64,000 nucleotides of DNA from Sulfitobacter geojensis (GTDB lineage: Bacteria > Pseudomonadota > Alphaproteobacteria > Rhodobacterales > Rhodobacteraceae): positions 2,170,001 to 2,234,000 of the forward strand of contig NZ_JASE01000005.1 in assembly GCF_000622325.1 (NCBI RefSeq). Direction: 5' to 3'. This document shows positions 8,787 through 17,657 of the stretch, one piece after another; within the stretch, counting starts at the first letter, position 1; the number at the start of each line of letters is the position of its first letter. The position numbers were made by a program, and so were the translations under genes. The notes under the pieces were generated by a model. It saw only the letters and a list, made by a program, of their open reading frames with translations, made no database searches and was not told the DNA's origin.

Positions 8787-9740
8787 ATGCGTGATCTGAA
8801 GATTCCCGAACAGCGCCACCCCGAAAAAGCGCGCAAGCCTGACAATGCCCAACCGAAAAAACCCAGTTGGATCAGGGTGAAGGCACCGGGTGGCAAGGGC
8901 TATGCCGAGACCGCGAAAATCATGCGCGACAACAAGCTGGTGACGGTCTGCGAGGAAGCGGGCTGTCCCAATGTCGGCGAATGCTGGTCGCAGGGTCATG
9001 CGACGATGATGATCATGGGCGAGGTATGTACCCGTGCCTGTACCTTCTGCAACATCGCCACTGGCAAGCCACCTGAAGCACTGGATGCCTTTGAACCCGG
9101 ACGTGTCGCTGATGCGGTGCAGAAACTCGGCCTTAATCACGTCGTGATTACGTCGGTTGACCGCGATGATATAGACGACGGCGGGGCCGAGCATTTTGCC
9201 CAGACGATCCGCGCTGTGCGTCATCGCAGCCCCGATACCACCATCGAAATCCTGACACCGGACTTTATCCGCTGTGGCCCCGAAGCCCTTGAAAAGGTTG
9301 TTGAAGCACGCCCTGACGTTTTCAATCACAACCTTGAAACCGTGCCCGGTCTTTACCCCGAAGTGCGCCCCGGCGCGCGGTATTTCCACAGTTTGCGTCT
9401 TTTGCAGCGGGTCAAGGAACTTGATCCGTCGATGTTCACCAAATCGGGCATCATGGTGGGCTTGGGCGAAGACCGCCAGTCCGTCATTCAAGTGATGGAA
9501 GACATGCGCGCCGCCGATATTGATTTTCTGACCATCGGTCAGTATTTGCAGCCCACACCGAAACACCATCGTGTGGACCGCTTCGTGCATCCCGATGAAT
9601 TTGCAGCCTACGAAAAATCCGCCTATGGCAAAGGGTTCCTGATGGTATCTGCAACGCCGTTGACGCGGTCATCCTATCACGCTGGCGATGATTTTGCCCA
9701 GTTGCGGGCAGCACGGAACAAGAAGCTCGGCATCGCTTAA
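8787..9740 (+). CDS. lipA: Lipoyl synthase
   Basis: 317 residues. LipA is a radical SAM enzyme that inserts two sulfur atoms into octanoyl groups on lipoyl domains of 2-oxoacid dehydrogenases and the glycine cleavage system. The auxiliary iron-sulfur cluster cysteines are Cys55, Cys60 and Cys66 ([12 protein letters not shown]). The radical SAM cysteines are Cys81, Cys85 and Cys88 (CTRACTFC). The C-terminal RSSY motif, whose serine ligates the auxiliary cluster, is present. Length is normal. The last four bases overlap the convergent cytochrome gene. Confidence 0.98.
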   Translation: MRDLKIPEQRHPEKARKPDNAQPKKPSWIRVKAPGGKGYAETAKIMRDNKLVTVCEEAGCPNVGECWSQGHATMMIMGEVCTRACTFCNIATGKPPEALDAFEPGRVADAVQKLGLNHVVITSVDRDDIDDGGAEHFAQTIRAVRHRSPDTTIEILTPDFIRCGPEALEKVVEARPDVFNHNLETVPGLYPEVRPGARYFHSLRLLQRVKELDPSMFTKSGIMVGLGEDRQSVIQVMEDMRAADIDFLTIGQYLQPTPKHHRVDRFVHPDEFAAYEKSAYGKGFLMVSATPLTRSSYHAGDDFAQLRAARNKKLGIA

Positions 9741-10624
9741 GGAACCGCAGGCAAAGCCAAAAGATAGGCCGCGATTGCTGCGCGGTCGCTTTCGGGCAGC
9801 TGGGCAAGGTTGTCGATCACTGCTGCCATCGCACCGCCCACGCTGTCGTAATCCGGCGTTAGCCCGCTTTCGAAATAATAGACCAGGTCCGTTTGCGACC
9901 ATTGCAACGCTGACGGTGTGATGTCGGGAATCATGCCTTTGCCAGAAGGGTTCGGCGCACCGCTAAGCCATGCCCCGCGCTCCAATCCGCCCAAAGCGTT
10001 GCGCGGCGTGTGGCATTCGCCGCAATGGGCCAGCCCCTCAACCAGATAGCGCCCCCGCTCAATTTCGGGCGTCGCTGCCACTGTCAGAATGAAATCATCT
10101 TTAACGAACAACGTCTTCCACAGCCCCAAGGCGCGCCGGACATTAAAGGGAAACGTGACATCATGCGGCCTGTTTGGCGCATCTGAAACGGGCAGGGTCT
10201 GTATGTAGGCGAACAAATCAGCCACGTCCGGTTCTGTCATATGCTGATAGGCGGCATAGGGAAAAGCGGGATAATAATGCTGCCCCGTCGGTGAAACGCC
10301 ACGGGTGACCGCGCGGGCGAATTCGGGCAGCGTCCAATCGCCGATTCCTGTGGACGCGGGCGAAATATTGGGGGCATAAAACGTGCCAAAATCGCTGGCA
10401 AACGCGTGACCACCGCTGAGCAAAAGCTTGTCTGCTTCTGCAGCCTTTGGCGCGGCATGACAGGAAGCGCAGCCCGATGCGACAAAAACCTGCGCACCGC
10501 GTGCAACATCCGGTTGATGACCTGATGCAAAATCCGCAACCAGCGGCGCAGGGGCGCTTAGCCACCATGCACCCGCTGCAGCGATCAGGCCAAGTGCTGC
10601 CGCACCTTTAAGCGCCCGTTTCAA
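9737..10624 (-). CDS. Periplasmic di-heme c-type cytochrome
   Basis: 295 residues with an uncleaved-anchor or signal-type N-terminus (basic MKRALKG, then a hydrophobic stretch to about residue 30). Two heme c sites are visible, CASCH at 52-56 and CGECH at 200-204, each starting a cytochrome c domain. Many His and Met residues offer axial ligands. The layout resembles di-heme subunits that take electrons from periplasmic dehydrogenases, but no dehydrogenase is adjacent. Its start lies 3 bases from the stop of the upstream cytochrome c' gene, so the two are probably one operon. Confidence 0.9.
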   Translation of the reverse strand: MKRALKGAAALGLIAAAGAWWLSAPAPLVADFASGHQPDVARGAQVFVASGCASCHAAPKAAEADKLLLSGGHAFASDFGTFYAPNISPASTGIGDWTLPEFARAVTRGVSPTGQHYYPAFPYAAYQHMTEPDVADLFAYIQTLPVSDAPNRPHDVTFPFNVRRALGLWKTLFVKDDFILTVAATPEIERGRYLVEGLAHCGECHTPRNALGGLERGAWLSGAPNPSGKGMIPDITPSALQWSQTDLVYYFESGLTPDYDSVGGAMAAVIDNLAQLPESDRAAIAAYLLALPAVP

Positions 10625-10627
10625 GGA

Positions 10628-11104
10628 TCAGTTCTTGGGGCCGCGATAGGATTCGTGGCACGCTTTGCAGGTGCCGCCCAAAGCACCCATACCGGCCCGC
10701 AACCCCTCCAGATCAGCGACATCCATCAACGCGGCAGACGCATCTGCCATATCGTCGAATTTTTGCGCAAAACCGGCCGCATCGCTCCAGATTTCGGGCT
10801 TTGCCCGCGACAGGTCGGCGGCACCCTGTTCGGTTCCAGCGGTCCAAAGCGTCGTCGGATCAATCTTGGCCAGCATGTTCAGGTTGGTTGCGGCGGCTTG
10901 GACCAGACCAGCATTAAAGGCGATTTCGCCCTTGGCCGTGTCGCCAAGAATGCCGATGTTCTGCCCGACAAGCCCCATCATCGCGTGGCGTGCGGCGACA
11001 TCCGCATTGGTTGATTTTGTGGCATGGCTGTCCGCGATGCTTGCGGTCGCGACAAGCGCGGTGCAAACGGCAATGGCCAGTTTCGATTTTGTGAAACTCT
11101 GCAT
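10628..11104 (-). CDS. Cytochrome c' family protein
   Basis: 158 residues with a signal peptide (MQSFTKSKLAIAVCTALVATASIADS). A single heme site CKACH lies at 146-150 near the C-terminus, followed by ESYRGPKN. A C-terminal heme on a four-helix bundle defines cytochrome c', a periplasmic heme protein that binds NO and CO in family members. The rest is Ala-rich and helical, as expected. It is paired with the di-heme cytochrome downstream (3-base gap); a role in NO tolerance or electron transfer is inferred. Confidence 0.9.
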   Translation of the reverse strand: MQSFTKSKLAIAVCTALVATASIADSHATKSTNADVAARHAMMGLVGQNIGILGDTAKGEIAFNAGLVQAAATNLNMLAKIDPTTLWTAGTEQGAADLSRAKPEIWSDAAGFAQKFDDMADASAALMDVADLEGLRAGMGALGGTCKACHESYRGPKN

Positions 11105-11216
11105 GGTCTTCCCCTCGGTTTAATGTTCCGTTGAAATTGCACGTCAATATTGCTCAAAACTCTACAACAGCTTTGCAACAGCGGGAAAACAATTTCGTGA
11201 TCGGTCAGTCCGGCGG

Positions 11217-11390
11217 CTAGAATTTGCGCGGAATCCGCTCGGTTTTGGCCCATTCCGGCCAATAGCCCAGCCATTCAATGCCCCAGATCACGGCCGCGAT
11301 GGCGATGATGCCAAACACCAGCTTGACGCGCTTGGCCGACGGTGGATTGCGCGCCCATTGGGACATGCGCATGAGCCACACGGGGTTCAT
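11217..11390 (-). CDS. Small membrane protein translationally coupled to hpt
   Basis: 57 residues, beginning [16 protein letters not shown]. One hydrophobic segment ([20 protein letters not shown], about residues 25-44) follows a basic stretch, and the tail [11 protein letters not shown] is basic, so this is a single-pass inner-membrane protein. Its ATG overlaps the hpt stop codon (ATGA at 11387-11390), which strongly supports translation. Function is unknown; it is too small for most gene finders. Confidence 0.75.
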   Translation of the reverse strand: MNPVWLMRMSQWARNPPSAKRVKLVFGIIAIAAVIWGIEWLGYWPEWAKTERIPRKF

Positions 11391-11923
11391 GTAAATCGGA
11401 CCTTGCCGATAAAGGGCAGGTTGCGGTCGCGCTGCGCATAGTCAATGCCATAGCCGACAACAAATTCGTCAGGGATTTCGAAACCGGTCCAATCCGCCTT
11501 CATATCGACTTCGCGCCGCGTTGGTTTATCAAGCAAGGCAATGGTTTTCAGCCGCGCAGGTTCCCGCGATTTCAACAGGTTCGTCACGTGATGCAGGGTG
11601 TGGCCGGTGTCGACGATATCCTCGACCAACAGCACATCACGCCCTTCAATGGCACCGCGCAAATCCTTGAGGATCCGCACCTCGCGGCTGCTTTCCATGC
11701 CATCGCCATAGCTTGACGCCTCAAGAAAATCGACCTCGATCGGCAAATCCAGTTCGCGCACAAGATCGGCAATAAAAACGAAACTACCGCGCAAGAGGCC
11801 AACAACAACCAGTTTGTCTGTGCCGTCGAATTCACCGTGGATCTGTCGGCTCAACTCCTCGATACGTGCGGCAATCGACTTTGCCGAGATCATTTCATCA
11901 ATCACATATCGACGATCAGTCAT
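11387..11923 (-). CDS. hpt: Hypoxanthine phosphoribosyltransferase
   Basis: 178 residues. It salvages hypoxanthine (and guanine) to IMP/GMP with PRPP. The PRPP-binding loop is [14 protein letters not shown] in the middle of the protein, preceded by [13 protein letters not shown], the flexible catalytic loop, and followed by the base-binding [16 protein letters not shown] segment (here [21 protein letters not shown]). The start at 11923 ([11 protein letters not shown]) was chosen because upstream residues are Arg-rich and read through the region in front of the divergent RatA-like gene. The stop overlaps the small membrane protein. Confidence 0.96.
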   Translation of the reverse strand: MTDRRYVIDEMISAKSIAARIEELSRQIHGEFDGTDKLVVVGLLRGSFVFIADLVRELDLPIEVDFLEASSYGDGMESSREVRILKDLRGAIEGRDVLLVEDIVDTGHTLHHVTNLLKSREPARLKTIALLDKPTRREVDMKADWTGFEIPDEFVVGYGIDYAQRDRNLPFIGKVRFT

Positions 11924-12003
11924 TCTACCCGCCCTTACCTTGGCCCTTGAAATTGCCCGCATAAACGGTGAAACAGAGCTAACCCGAGCGAGCGCGGAAC
12001 GCA

Positions 12004-12456
12004 ATGCCAACCCATACCGAGACCAAAGAACTGCCCTATACGGCGCAGCAGATGTACGACCTTGTGGCGGACGTGAAATCCTACCCCGAGTTTCTGCCAT
12101 GGACAGCCGCTGCGCGGATCCGCAGCGACGAGGACAAGGGCGACCACCGCGTCATGGACGCTGATCTGGTGATCAGCTTCAAGGTGTTCCGCGAAAGGTT
12201 CACCAGCCGCGTTGTGCTGTGGCCCGACGCGCATAAAATCGACACCGAATATCTGGACGGTCCTTTCAAATACATGAAAAGCAACTGGGCGTTCGAGGAC
12301 GCGGCGGGCGGGTGCAAAGTGCATTTCCACGTCGATTTCGAATTCAAGAATGCTATTTTGCAGGGCATCATAGGTATTGTGTTCAATGAGGCGATGCAGC
12401 GGGTTGTGCGCGCCTTTGAGGCCCGCGCCAAAGCCCTGTACGGTCCGGCAGCGTGA
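12004..12456 (+). CDS. RatA / COQ10-type START-domain protein
   Basis: 150 residues forming one polyketide cyclase/START domain. The opening [32 protein letters not shown] matches the RatA/COQ10 family closely. COQ10 proteins bind ubiquinone and assist its delivery to the respiratory chain; RatA of E. coli was described as a ribosome-association toxin. In alphaproteobacteria the ubiquinone role is the likelier one (inference). No antitoxin-like partner is adjacent. Its stop overlaps the GTG start of the MmgE/PrpD gene by four bases. Confidence 0.88.
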   Translation: MPTHTETKELPYTAQQMYDLVADVKSYPEFLPWTAAARIRSDEDKGDHRVMDADLVISFKVFRERFTSRVVLWPDAHKIDTEYLDGPFKYMKSNWAFEDAAGGCKVHFHVDFEFKNAILQGIIGIVFNEAMQRVVRAFEARAKALYGPAA

Positions 12457-13730
12457 GTGGCATCACCGAACAGCTGATTGAATTTACACGCATATCAGTG
12501 CCGCGCGATGCGACGGCGATGATGCGGTTGTCGCTGTTTGACTGGGCCGCTTGCGGCATTGCTGGCGCGCGGGAGACCGAATTCGACGCCTTTGTGAAAG
12601 CGCAACTGGCGCTGCATCACGGGTCCCACCTGACATTCGGCGGGGCCACCACATCCGCCCCGACGGCTGCGTTGATCAATGGCACCTTGTCCCATGCGCT
12701 TGATTATGACGATACGCATTTCGCCCATATCGGCCACCCTTCGGTTGCGGTGTTGCCGGCTGTTCTGGCCCTTGCCGAACAGGAAAACGTCGACCTCGAG
12801 GTTTTGACACAAGCTGCAACGATCGGTGTCGAAGCCTCCATCGCGGTGGGCTTGTGGTTAGGGCGCGATCACTATCAGGTCGGGTATCATCAGACTGCAA
12901 CTGCCGGTGCTTTCGGGGCGGCTCTTGCGGCTTGTCGCTTGCTGGCGCTGCCTCCCGCGCAAACCCGTCATGCGCTTGGTCTGTGTGCCAGCATGGCCTC
13001 TGGCATCAAAGCGCAATTCGGGACCATGGCGAAACCTTTGAACGCCGGTCTGGCCGCGCGCACCGGCGTCGAAGCCGCACTTTGGTCGCAGACGGGTATG
13101 ACGGCAGCACAGGATGGTTTGGCGGGGTCATTGGGGTTCGGGCCGACCCATCACGGGCAGGGGGCGGATGTCATGCTGCCCCTGTCCGATTGGCGCATCA
13201 ATAGCATCAGCCACAAGTTTCACGCCTGTTGTCACGGGCTTCACGCGATGTTGGAGGCGCTGCGCGACGTTCAGGCACCACCTGACCAGATCACCGCGAT
13301 CCATATTCGCACCCATCCGCGCTGGATGTCGGTCTGCAACATCACTGCACCGCAGACGGGGTTGGCGGCTAAGTTCAGCTATCGCCAGACGGCAGCAATG
13401 TCTTTGCTGGGGCATGATACCGGAGCGATCGGAAATTTTACAGATGCGTTGGCAAATGACGGGCATGTTGTGGCCCTGCGCGACCGCGTGCATGTCACCG
13501 AAGATGCGCGTCTAAACGAGACCCAGAGCGAGGTGTCGATCACGTTGGCGGATGGCAGCACCGAAAGGCTGCGTCACGATTTGATGACACCGATGCCACT
13601 GGAGACGCGGGCGCAAAAGCTGCGGGGCAAAGGGGCGGCATTACTGGGCGCGGAGCGCGCAGAAACCCTTTGGGGTGCCGCGCAAGGTCAGACCCTGCGC
13701 GGCCTTCTTGATCAGCTGGTGATGTCGTAA
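12453..13730 (+). CDS. MmgE/PrpD family protein
   Basis: 425 residues, GTG start overlapping the RatA-like stop (GTGA). The family includes 2-methylcitrate dehydratase, cis-aconitate decarboxylase and related lyases. The all-helical N-terminal domain carries the conserved ALINGTLSHALDYDDTHFAHIGHPSVAV segment and the HQTATAGAFGAALAA segment; the C-terminal alpha/beta domain contains FHACCHGLHAMLEALRD. No prp genes are near, so methylcitrate dehydration is not supported and the substrate is open. It converges on amtB with a 19-base overlap. Confidence 0.9.
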   Translation: MSGITEQLIEFTRISVPRDATAMMRLSLFDWAACGIAGARETEFDAFVKAQLALHHGSHLTFGGATTSAPTAALINGTLSHALDYDDTHFAHIGHPSVAVLPAVLALAEQENVDLEVLTQAATIGVEASIAVGLWLGRDHYQVGYHQTATAGAFGAALAACRLLALPPAQTRHALGLCASMASGIKAQFGTMAKPLNAGLAARTGVEAALWSQTGMTAAQDGLAGSLGFGPTHHGQGADVMLPLSDWRINSISHKFHACCHGLHAMLEALRDVQAPPDQITAIHIRTHPRWMSVCNITAPQTGLAAKFSYRQTAAMSLLGHDTGAIGNFTDALANDGHVVALRDRVHVTEDARLNETQSEVSITLADGSTERLRHDLMTPMPLETRAQKLRGKGAALLGAERAETLWGAAQGQTLRGLLDQLVMS

Positions 13731-14893
13731 GCCCGTTCACCATGCACGGATAGGTCCAGACCGTTCACCTCTGTTTCGTGATCCACACGGATCGGCAGGA
13801 CCGCGCGGCAAATCAGCACCAGCGCAACCGTGACCACGACAGTGAATACACCCACGATGGCTAGCGATCCTAGCTGTGCGGCCCATGAACCGGCGCCAAG
13901 GGCTGCGATCATGATTGTGCCGAAAATGCCGCCAACGCCGTGCACCGCAAACACATCAAGCGTATCGTCGACTTTGAGTTTGTTGCGCATGATGACCACC
14001 GCTTCCTGACACAGGATGCCGGCGACAGCACCGATCAGCAGGGCGGCCCATGGGCCGACAAAACCCGATGCCGGTGTGATGGACGCCAGCCCCGCAATCG
14101 TGCCGGTCACGATGCCGACAAGCGAGGATTTCCCGAACTTGACCCGTTCCCACAACGCCCATGTCAACGATGCAGTCGCGGCTGAAATATGTGTGACGGT
14201 AATCGCCATCGCTGCGCCGCCGTCCGCGGCCAGTTGCGAGCCGCCGTTAAAGCCGAACCAACCGACCCACAACAGCGCTGCACCAATCATCACCAGACCG
14301 GGGTTATGGGGAGGTTTACTGTGATCCTTGCGCGCACCCAGCATCACAGCCAGGACAATCGCGGCCAGACCGGCAGTTTCATGCACCACGATGCCGCCCG
14401 CGAAATCTCGCACGCCGACCTCGCCAAAGATCCCGCCGTCGGCCAGCATGCCGCCGCCCCAGACCCAATGCACGACAGGCGCGTAACACAGCAGCATCCA
14501 CAGGCCGGAGAACAACAACATGAAACCAAAGCTGATCCGTTCCACATAACACCCCACGATCAGCGCCGGTGTGATGATGGCGAATGTCATCTGAAAGGCA
14601 AAGAACAGGATTTCCGGCAAGGTGCCGCTGAGACTGTCGACAGTAACCCCGTTCAACCCGATCTTGTCCAAACCGCCCCAAAAACCGCTTTCACCGGGAC
14701 CAAAGGCAATAGAATACCCAGCCAGAAACCACAAAACGGACATCAAACAGGCGATTGCATAACAATGCATGAACACGCTCAATACGTTGCGCGACCGGAC
14801 CAGCCCGCCATAAAACAGGGCAAGCCCCGGTAAAGTCATCAATAAAACCAGCGCAGTGGCGGTCATGATCCATGCTGTATCAGCGGCGTTCAT
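13712..14893 (-). CDS. amtB: Ammonium transporter AmtB
   Basis: 393 residues with eleven membrane segments expected for Amt/Rh channels. The conserved first helix ends LPGLALFYGGLVRSRNVL. The twin pore histidines fit VHETAGLAA and FAVHGVGGIFG, and the ammonium-site Trp fits the WVWGGGML region. It brings ammonium/ammonia across the inner membrane. The C-terminal tail LSVHGERAYD, the site that PII proteins contact, is intact, yet glnK is not adjacent as it usually is. Upstream copies of TGCCTAA (14935-15011) may be regulator sites. Confidence 0.97.
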   Translation of the reverse strand: MNAADTAWIMTATALVLLMTLPGLALFYGGLVRSRNVLSVFMHCYAIACLMSVLWFLAGYSIAFGPGESGFWGGLDKIGLNGVTVDSLSGTLPEILFFAFQMTFAIITPALIVGCYVERISFGFMLLFSGLWMLLCYAPVVHWVWGGGMLADGGIFGEVGVRDFAGGIVVHETAGLAAIVLAVMLGARKDHSKPPHNPGLVMIGAALLWVGWFGFNGGSQLAADGGAAMAITVTHISAATASLTWALWERVKFGKSSLVGIVTGTIAGLASITPASGFVGPWAALLIGAVAGILCQEAVVIMRNKLKVDDTLDVFAVHGVGGIFGTIMIAALGAGSWAAQLGSLAIVGVFTVVVTVALVLICRAVLPIRVDHETEVNGLDLSVHGERAYDITS

Positions 14894-14934
14894 CGGGTGG
14901 CTCCATTCAGGATTAGAAATTGGTGTCGCTTGAT

Positions 14935-15011
14935 TGCCTAATGTTCAGGCAGAGCAAAGGACAACCGGCCATAAGAATTAGGCATTTCTGAAAGAGCTAA
15001 TAATTTAGGCA
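14935..15011. promoter_or_regulatory. Cluster of TGCCTAA heptamers upstream of amtB
   Basis: TGCCTAA occurs three times in 77 bases: forward at 14935-14941, and reversed at 14978-14984 and 15005-15011. The first forms an inverted repeat TGCCT-N7-AGGCA (14935-14951) about 42 bases upstream of the amtB start. Clustered half-sites like these are typical of a dimeric regulator. NtrC is an obvious candidate, as its gene is in this window, but that is inferred. Confidence 0.4.
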
Positions 15012-15034
15012 GTATTTCGGCGCAAAGCCCGCTT

Positions 15035-15511
15035 TCACGGCGTTTTGTCAAGCGCGGTCAGCAGCAGCTGCAATGCGTGATCGCGCGCCGCAAGACGGAC
15101 ATTGTCGCGCCCGAGGGCACCGAACTCTTGTGTTTCGACAGTGACATCGTCACCGGCGGCAGTGGCAAAGCACACGCGCCCTTCAGGTTTATGATCCGAC
15201 CCGCCAGGGCCGGCAATGCCCGTGATCGACACAGCCACCTGCGCATGCGAATGCGCCAGCGCACCTGCGGCCATTTCAACGGCAACCTCTTCGGAAACGG
15301 CGCCAACTGCCGTCAGCGTTTCGGGGGAGACCCCCAGCATTTCAACCTTGGCCGCGTTGGAATAGGTAACGAAACCGCGCTCCAGCGCCGCTGATGATCC
15401 CGCCACATCCGTGAGTGCAGCCGCAACCATCCCGCCGGTGCAGCTTTCGGCGCAGGTGACCATCACGCCTTTGGCGCGGCAGGCCTCAAGAATGCGGGCG
15501 GCAAGAGACAC
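15035..15511 (-). CDS. CinA-family nicotinamide-nucleotide amidase (PncC-like)
   Basis: 158 residues, corresponding only to the C-terminal CinA domain. PncC-type proteins deamidate NMN to nicotinic acid mononucleotide. The family signature is clear: CAESCTGGMVAAALTDVAGSS near residue 20, then FVTYSNAAKVEMLGVS, and the VSITGIAGPGGSDHKPEGRV segment. The GTG start at 15511 directly abuts the pgpA stop codon, with no spacer, so coupling within the ispF-pgpA-pncC run is likely. Confidence 0.93.
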   Translation of the reverse strand: MSLAARILEACRAKGVMVTCAESCTGGMVAAALTDVAGSSAALERGFVTYSNAAKVEMLGVSPETLTAVGAVSEEVAVEMAAGALAHSHAQVAVSITGIAGPGGSDHKPEGRVCFATAAGDDVTVETQEFGALGRDNVRLAARDHALQLLLTALDKTP

Positions 15512-16003
15512 CTACAACACCCCGTGGTACAGCGCCGCCAGCGCCAACACGCCAAGTGCTGCGAACAGGCCGGCGATTACATCATCCAGCATCACGCCAA
15601 GTGGCGTATTCATCCGGTCAGCCCACCCGATGGGTCCCAATTTGGTGATGTCAAACAAGCGGAACAGCGCAAACGCAGCAATCCAGCCCGGCCACATGGC
15701 GAGGATGGAAATCTCCATCGACCATGCCGCGTAGCTCAGCGGCAAAAGTGCGATCCACTGGCCGATGACCTCATCCACGACAATCTCTGACGGGTCGTGA
15801 TCGTCCTGACCGGCGGTCATTCGGGCCGTGGCCCACCAGCCTTTGAAAAATCCGACAACAATCGCCAGCACCAACAAGGGCAGCCCGCCAATCACATGCA
15901 ACAACCACGCCCAGGGCAGGGCGACCAGCGATCCCCAAGTGCCCGGTGCAGGGCGGATATATCCCACCCCCATAATGGTACCGATCATCTGCGCAAGTTT
16001 CAT
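15512..16003 (-). CDS. pgpA: Phosphatidylglycerophosphatase A
   Basis: 163 residues, with several membrane segments. It dephosphorylates phosphatidylglycerophosphate to phosphatidylglycerol in the inner membrane. The N-terminus [13 protein letters not shown] is the PgpA signature, and [14 protein letters not shown] and the [15 protein letters not shown] segment carry the acidic and basic catalytic residues. The ATG at 16003 overlaps the ispF stop (ATGA). The longer in-frame extension only reads antisense through ispF. Confidence 0.95.
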   Translation of the reverse strand: MKLAQMIGTIMGVGYIRPAPGTWGSLVALPWAWLLHVIGGLPLLVLAIVVGFFKGWWATARMTAGQDDHDPSEIVVDEVIGQWIALLPLSYAAWSMEISILAMWPGWIAAFALFRLFDITKLGPIGWADRMNTPLGVMLDDVIAGLFAALGVLALAALYHGVL

Positions 16004-16479
16004 AACTTCACCAATGTTGCTGTCGCCAGGGCGGCAATCCCTTCGCCCCGTCCGGTAAAGCCCAGCCGCTCCGAGGTCGTCGCCTTGACCGACACACGGT
16101 CCAGATCCATCCCCATAATTTGCGCCATCGTTTCGCGCATTGCCAGCGCATGTGGACCGATCTTGGGGTGTTCGCAGATCAATGTGCAATCGACGTGGGT
16201 AATGGTGAAACCCGTTTCGGTGGCCAGTTGAACGGCGTGACGTAAAAAGATGTGGCTCTCGGCACCTTTCCACTGCGGGTCGGAGGGTGGGAAGTGCTGG
16301 CCGATATCGCCGCGCGCCAAACCGCCATAAATCGCGTCAGTCACCGCATGCATTCCCACGTCCGCATCCGAGTGCCCCTTAAGCCCTTGTTCATGTGGAA
16401 TCTTCACGCCGCACAGAACGACATGGTCGCCCGCATCAAACGCATGTACGTCAAACCCGTTGCCGGTTCGGATATCCAT
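16000..16479 (-). CDS. ispF: 2-C-methyl-D-erythritol 2,4-cyclodiphosphate synthase
   Basis: 159 residues with the chosen start. IspF cyclises CDP-ME 2-phosphate in the MEP isoprenoid pathway. The metal-binding motif GFDVHAF and the [33 protein letters not shown] segment are both present. It is a stand-alone IspF, not fused to IspD. An upstream ATG at 16506 with AGGACAGGAA before it would add nine residues; 16479 also has AAGGA upstream and gives the usual family N-terminus, so the start is uncertain. Confidence 0.95.
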   Translation of the reverse strand: MDIRTGNGFDVHAFDAGDHVVLCGVKIPHEQGLKGHSDADVGMHAVTDAIYGGLARGDIGQHFPPSDPQWKGAESHIFLRHAVQLATETGFTITHVDCTLICEHPKIGPHALAMRETMAQIMGMDLDRVSVKATTSERLGFTGRGEGIAALATATLVKL

Positions 16480-16531
16480 GGGCGTTCCTTGATCTGACAA
16501 TTGCATTTCCTGTCCTCTGTCTATGCAAAGG

Positions 16532-16572
16532 GGCAGGGGCGCGCAATCACCGGTGCGCTCTGCCTATTTTTT
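16532..16572 (+). terminator. Terminator-like hairpin with T-tract upstream of dusB
   Basis: An interrupted hairpin (outer GGCAG/CTGCC, inner GCGCA/TGCGC, 8-base loop, unequal internal loop) is followed by TATTTTTT on the plus strand. It lies between the divergent ispF and dusB genes, where no plus-strand gene ends. It could be a leader terminator for dusB-ntrBC if transcription starts upstream, or belong to an unseen short transcript. Confidence 0.35.
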
Positions 16573-16670
16573 AAGCAACCTCGCGTCACTCGGGGATAAA
16601 TCAACGCGAAATTATTGTGACTTCCCCACGATATGACTACACCAAACCCAACTGCACAAGGATTAAGCAC

Positions 16671-17657
16671 GTGAGCACATTGGCTCTGCCCCTAGGTCTG
16701 ACACCCCCGGTATTGCTTGCCCCGATGGCCGGAATCACCGACCTGCCGACGCGCACATTGGTGGCGCGGTTCGGGGCAGGGTTGGTGGTGTCGGAAATGA
16801 TCGCCAGTCACGAACTGCTGAGTAAAAGCCCGGGCACCCGTGAAAAGGCCGAACTTGGCATCGGAGTTGAAGGCACCTCGGTCCAGATCGCGGGGCGTGA
16901 AGCCGCCCCGATGGCCGAAGCGGCGCGGATGATTGCGGATCAGGGCGCGCGGATCATCGATATCAATATGGGGTGCCCCGCTAAAAAGGTAACGCAGGGA
17001 TTGTCCGGTTCGGCGCTGATGAAAACGCCCGATCACGCGCTGCGCCTGATCGAAGCGGTGGTGAATGCCGTCGACGTGCCGGTAACGCTGAAAACCCGAC
17101 TGGGATGGGACGACGAGATGTTGAATGCGCCGATCATTGCCAAACGCGCCGAAGCCGCCGGCATTCAGATGATCACGATCCATGGCCGCACCCGCTGCCA
17201 GTTTTACAAAGGACACGCCAACTGGCGGGCCATCGCGCGGGTCAAAGAGGCGGTGCATGTTCCGGTGATCGCCAATGGTGACATTACATCGACCGCAGCG
17301 GCGCGGATGGCGCTTGCGCACTCGAAGGCTGATGGCGTGATGATCGGGCGTGGTGCGCAGGGCAAACCGTGGTTGCTGGCCGAGGTCGCCCATGCCCTTT
17401 ACGGCACACCCGCACCGGTCATTCCCCAAGGCGCAGCCTTTGGCGCTATGGTGCAAGATCACTATGACGAGATTCAGCGGTTCTATGATCCGAAACTGGG
17501 GCCACGGGTCGCGCGCAAACATCTGGGCTGGTACATGGACACCTGTGAAACCCCACCCGATCTGCGCCGCGCCCTGCTGACCTGTTCAGACCCTGCGGAA
17601 GTTCGCAATCTGATCGCTCAGGCGATGTTTTATACACCTGCGCAGGTGGCAGCATGA
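16671..17657 (+). CDS. dusB: tRNA-dihydrouridine synthase B
   Basis: 328 residues from the GTG at 16671. DusB reduces uridine in the tRNA D-loop with FMN and NADPH. The barrel opens with APMAGITDLPTR, and the catalytic cysteine lies in DINMGCPAKKV. The FMN-phosphate segment GVMIGRGAQGKPWL is present. GTG 16671 is preferred because AAGGA lies nine bases upstream; an in-frame GTG at 16617 would add 18 residues that do not look like Dus protein. As in other alphaproteobacteria (nifR3), it leads the ntr operon; its stop overlaps ntrB by four bases. Confidence 0.95.
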   Translation: MSTLALPLGLTPPVLLAPMAGITDLPTRTLVARFGAGLVVSEMIASHELLSKSPGTREKAELGIGVEGTSVQIAGREAAPMAEAARMIADQGARIIDINMGCPAKKVTQGLSGSALMKTPDHALRLIEAVVNAVDVPVTLKTRLGWDDEMLNAPIIAKRAEAAGIQMITIHGRTRCQFYKGHANWRAIARVKEAVHVPVIANGDITSTAAARMALAHSKADGVMIGRGAQGKPWLLAEVAHALYGTPAPVIPQGAAFGAMVQDHYDEIQRFYDPKLGPRVARKHLGWYMDTCETPPDLRRALLTCSDPAEVRNLIAQAMFYTPAQVAA

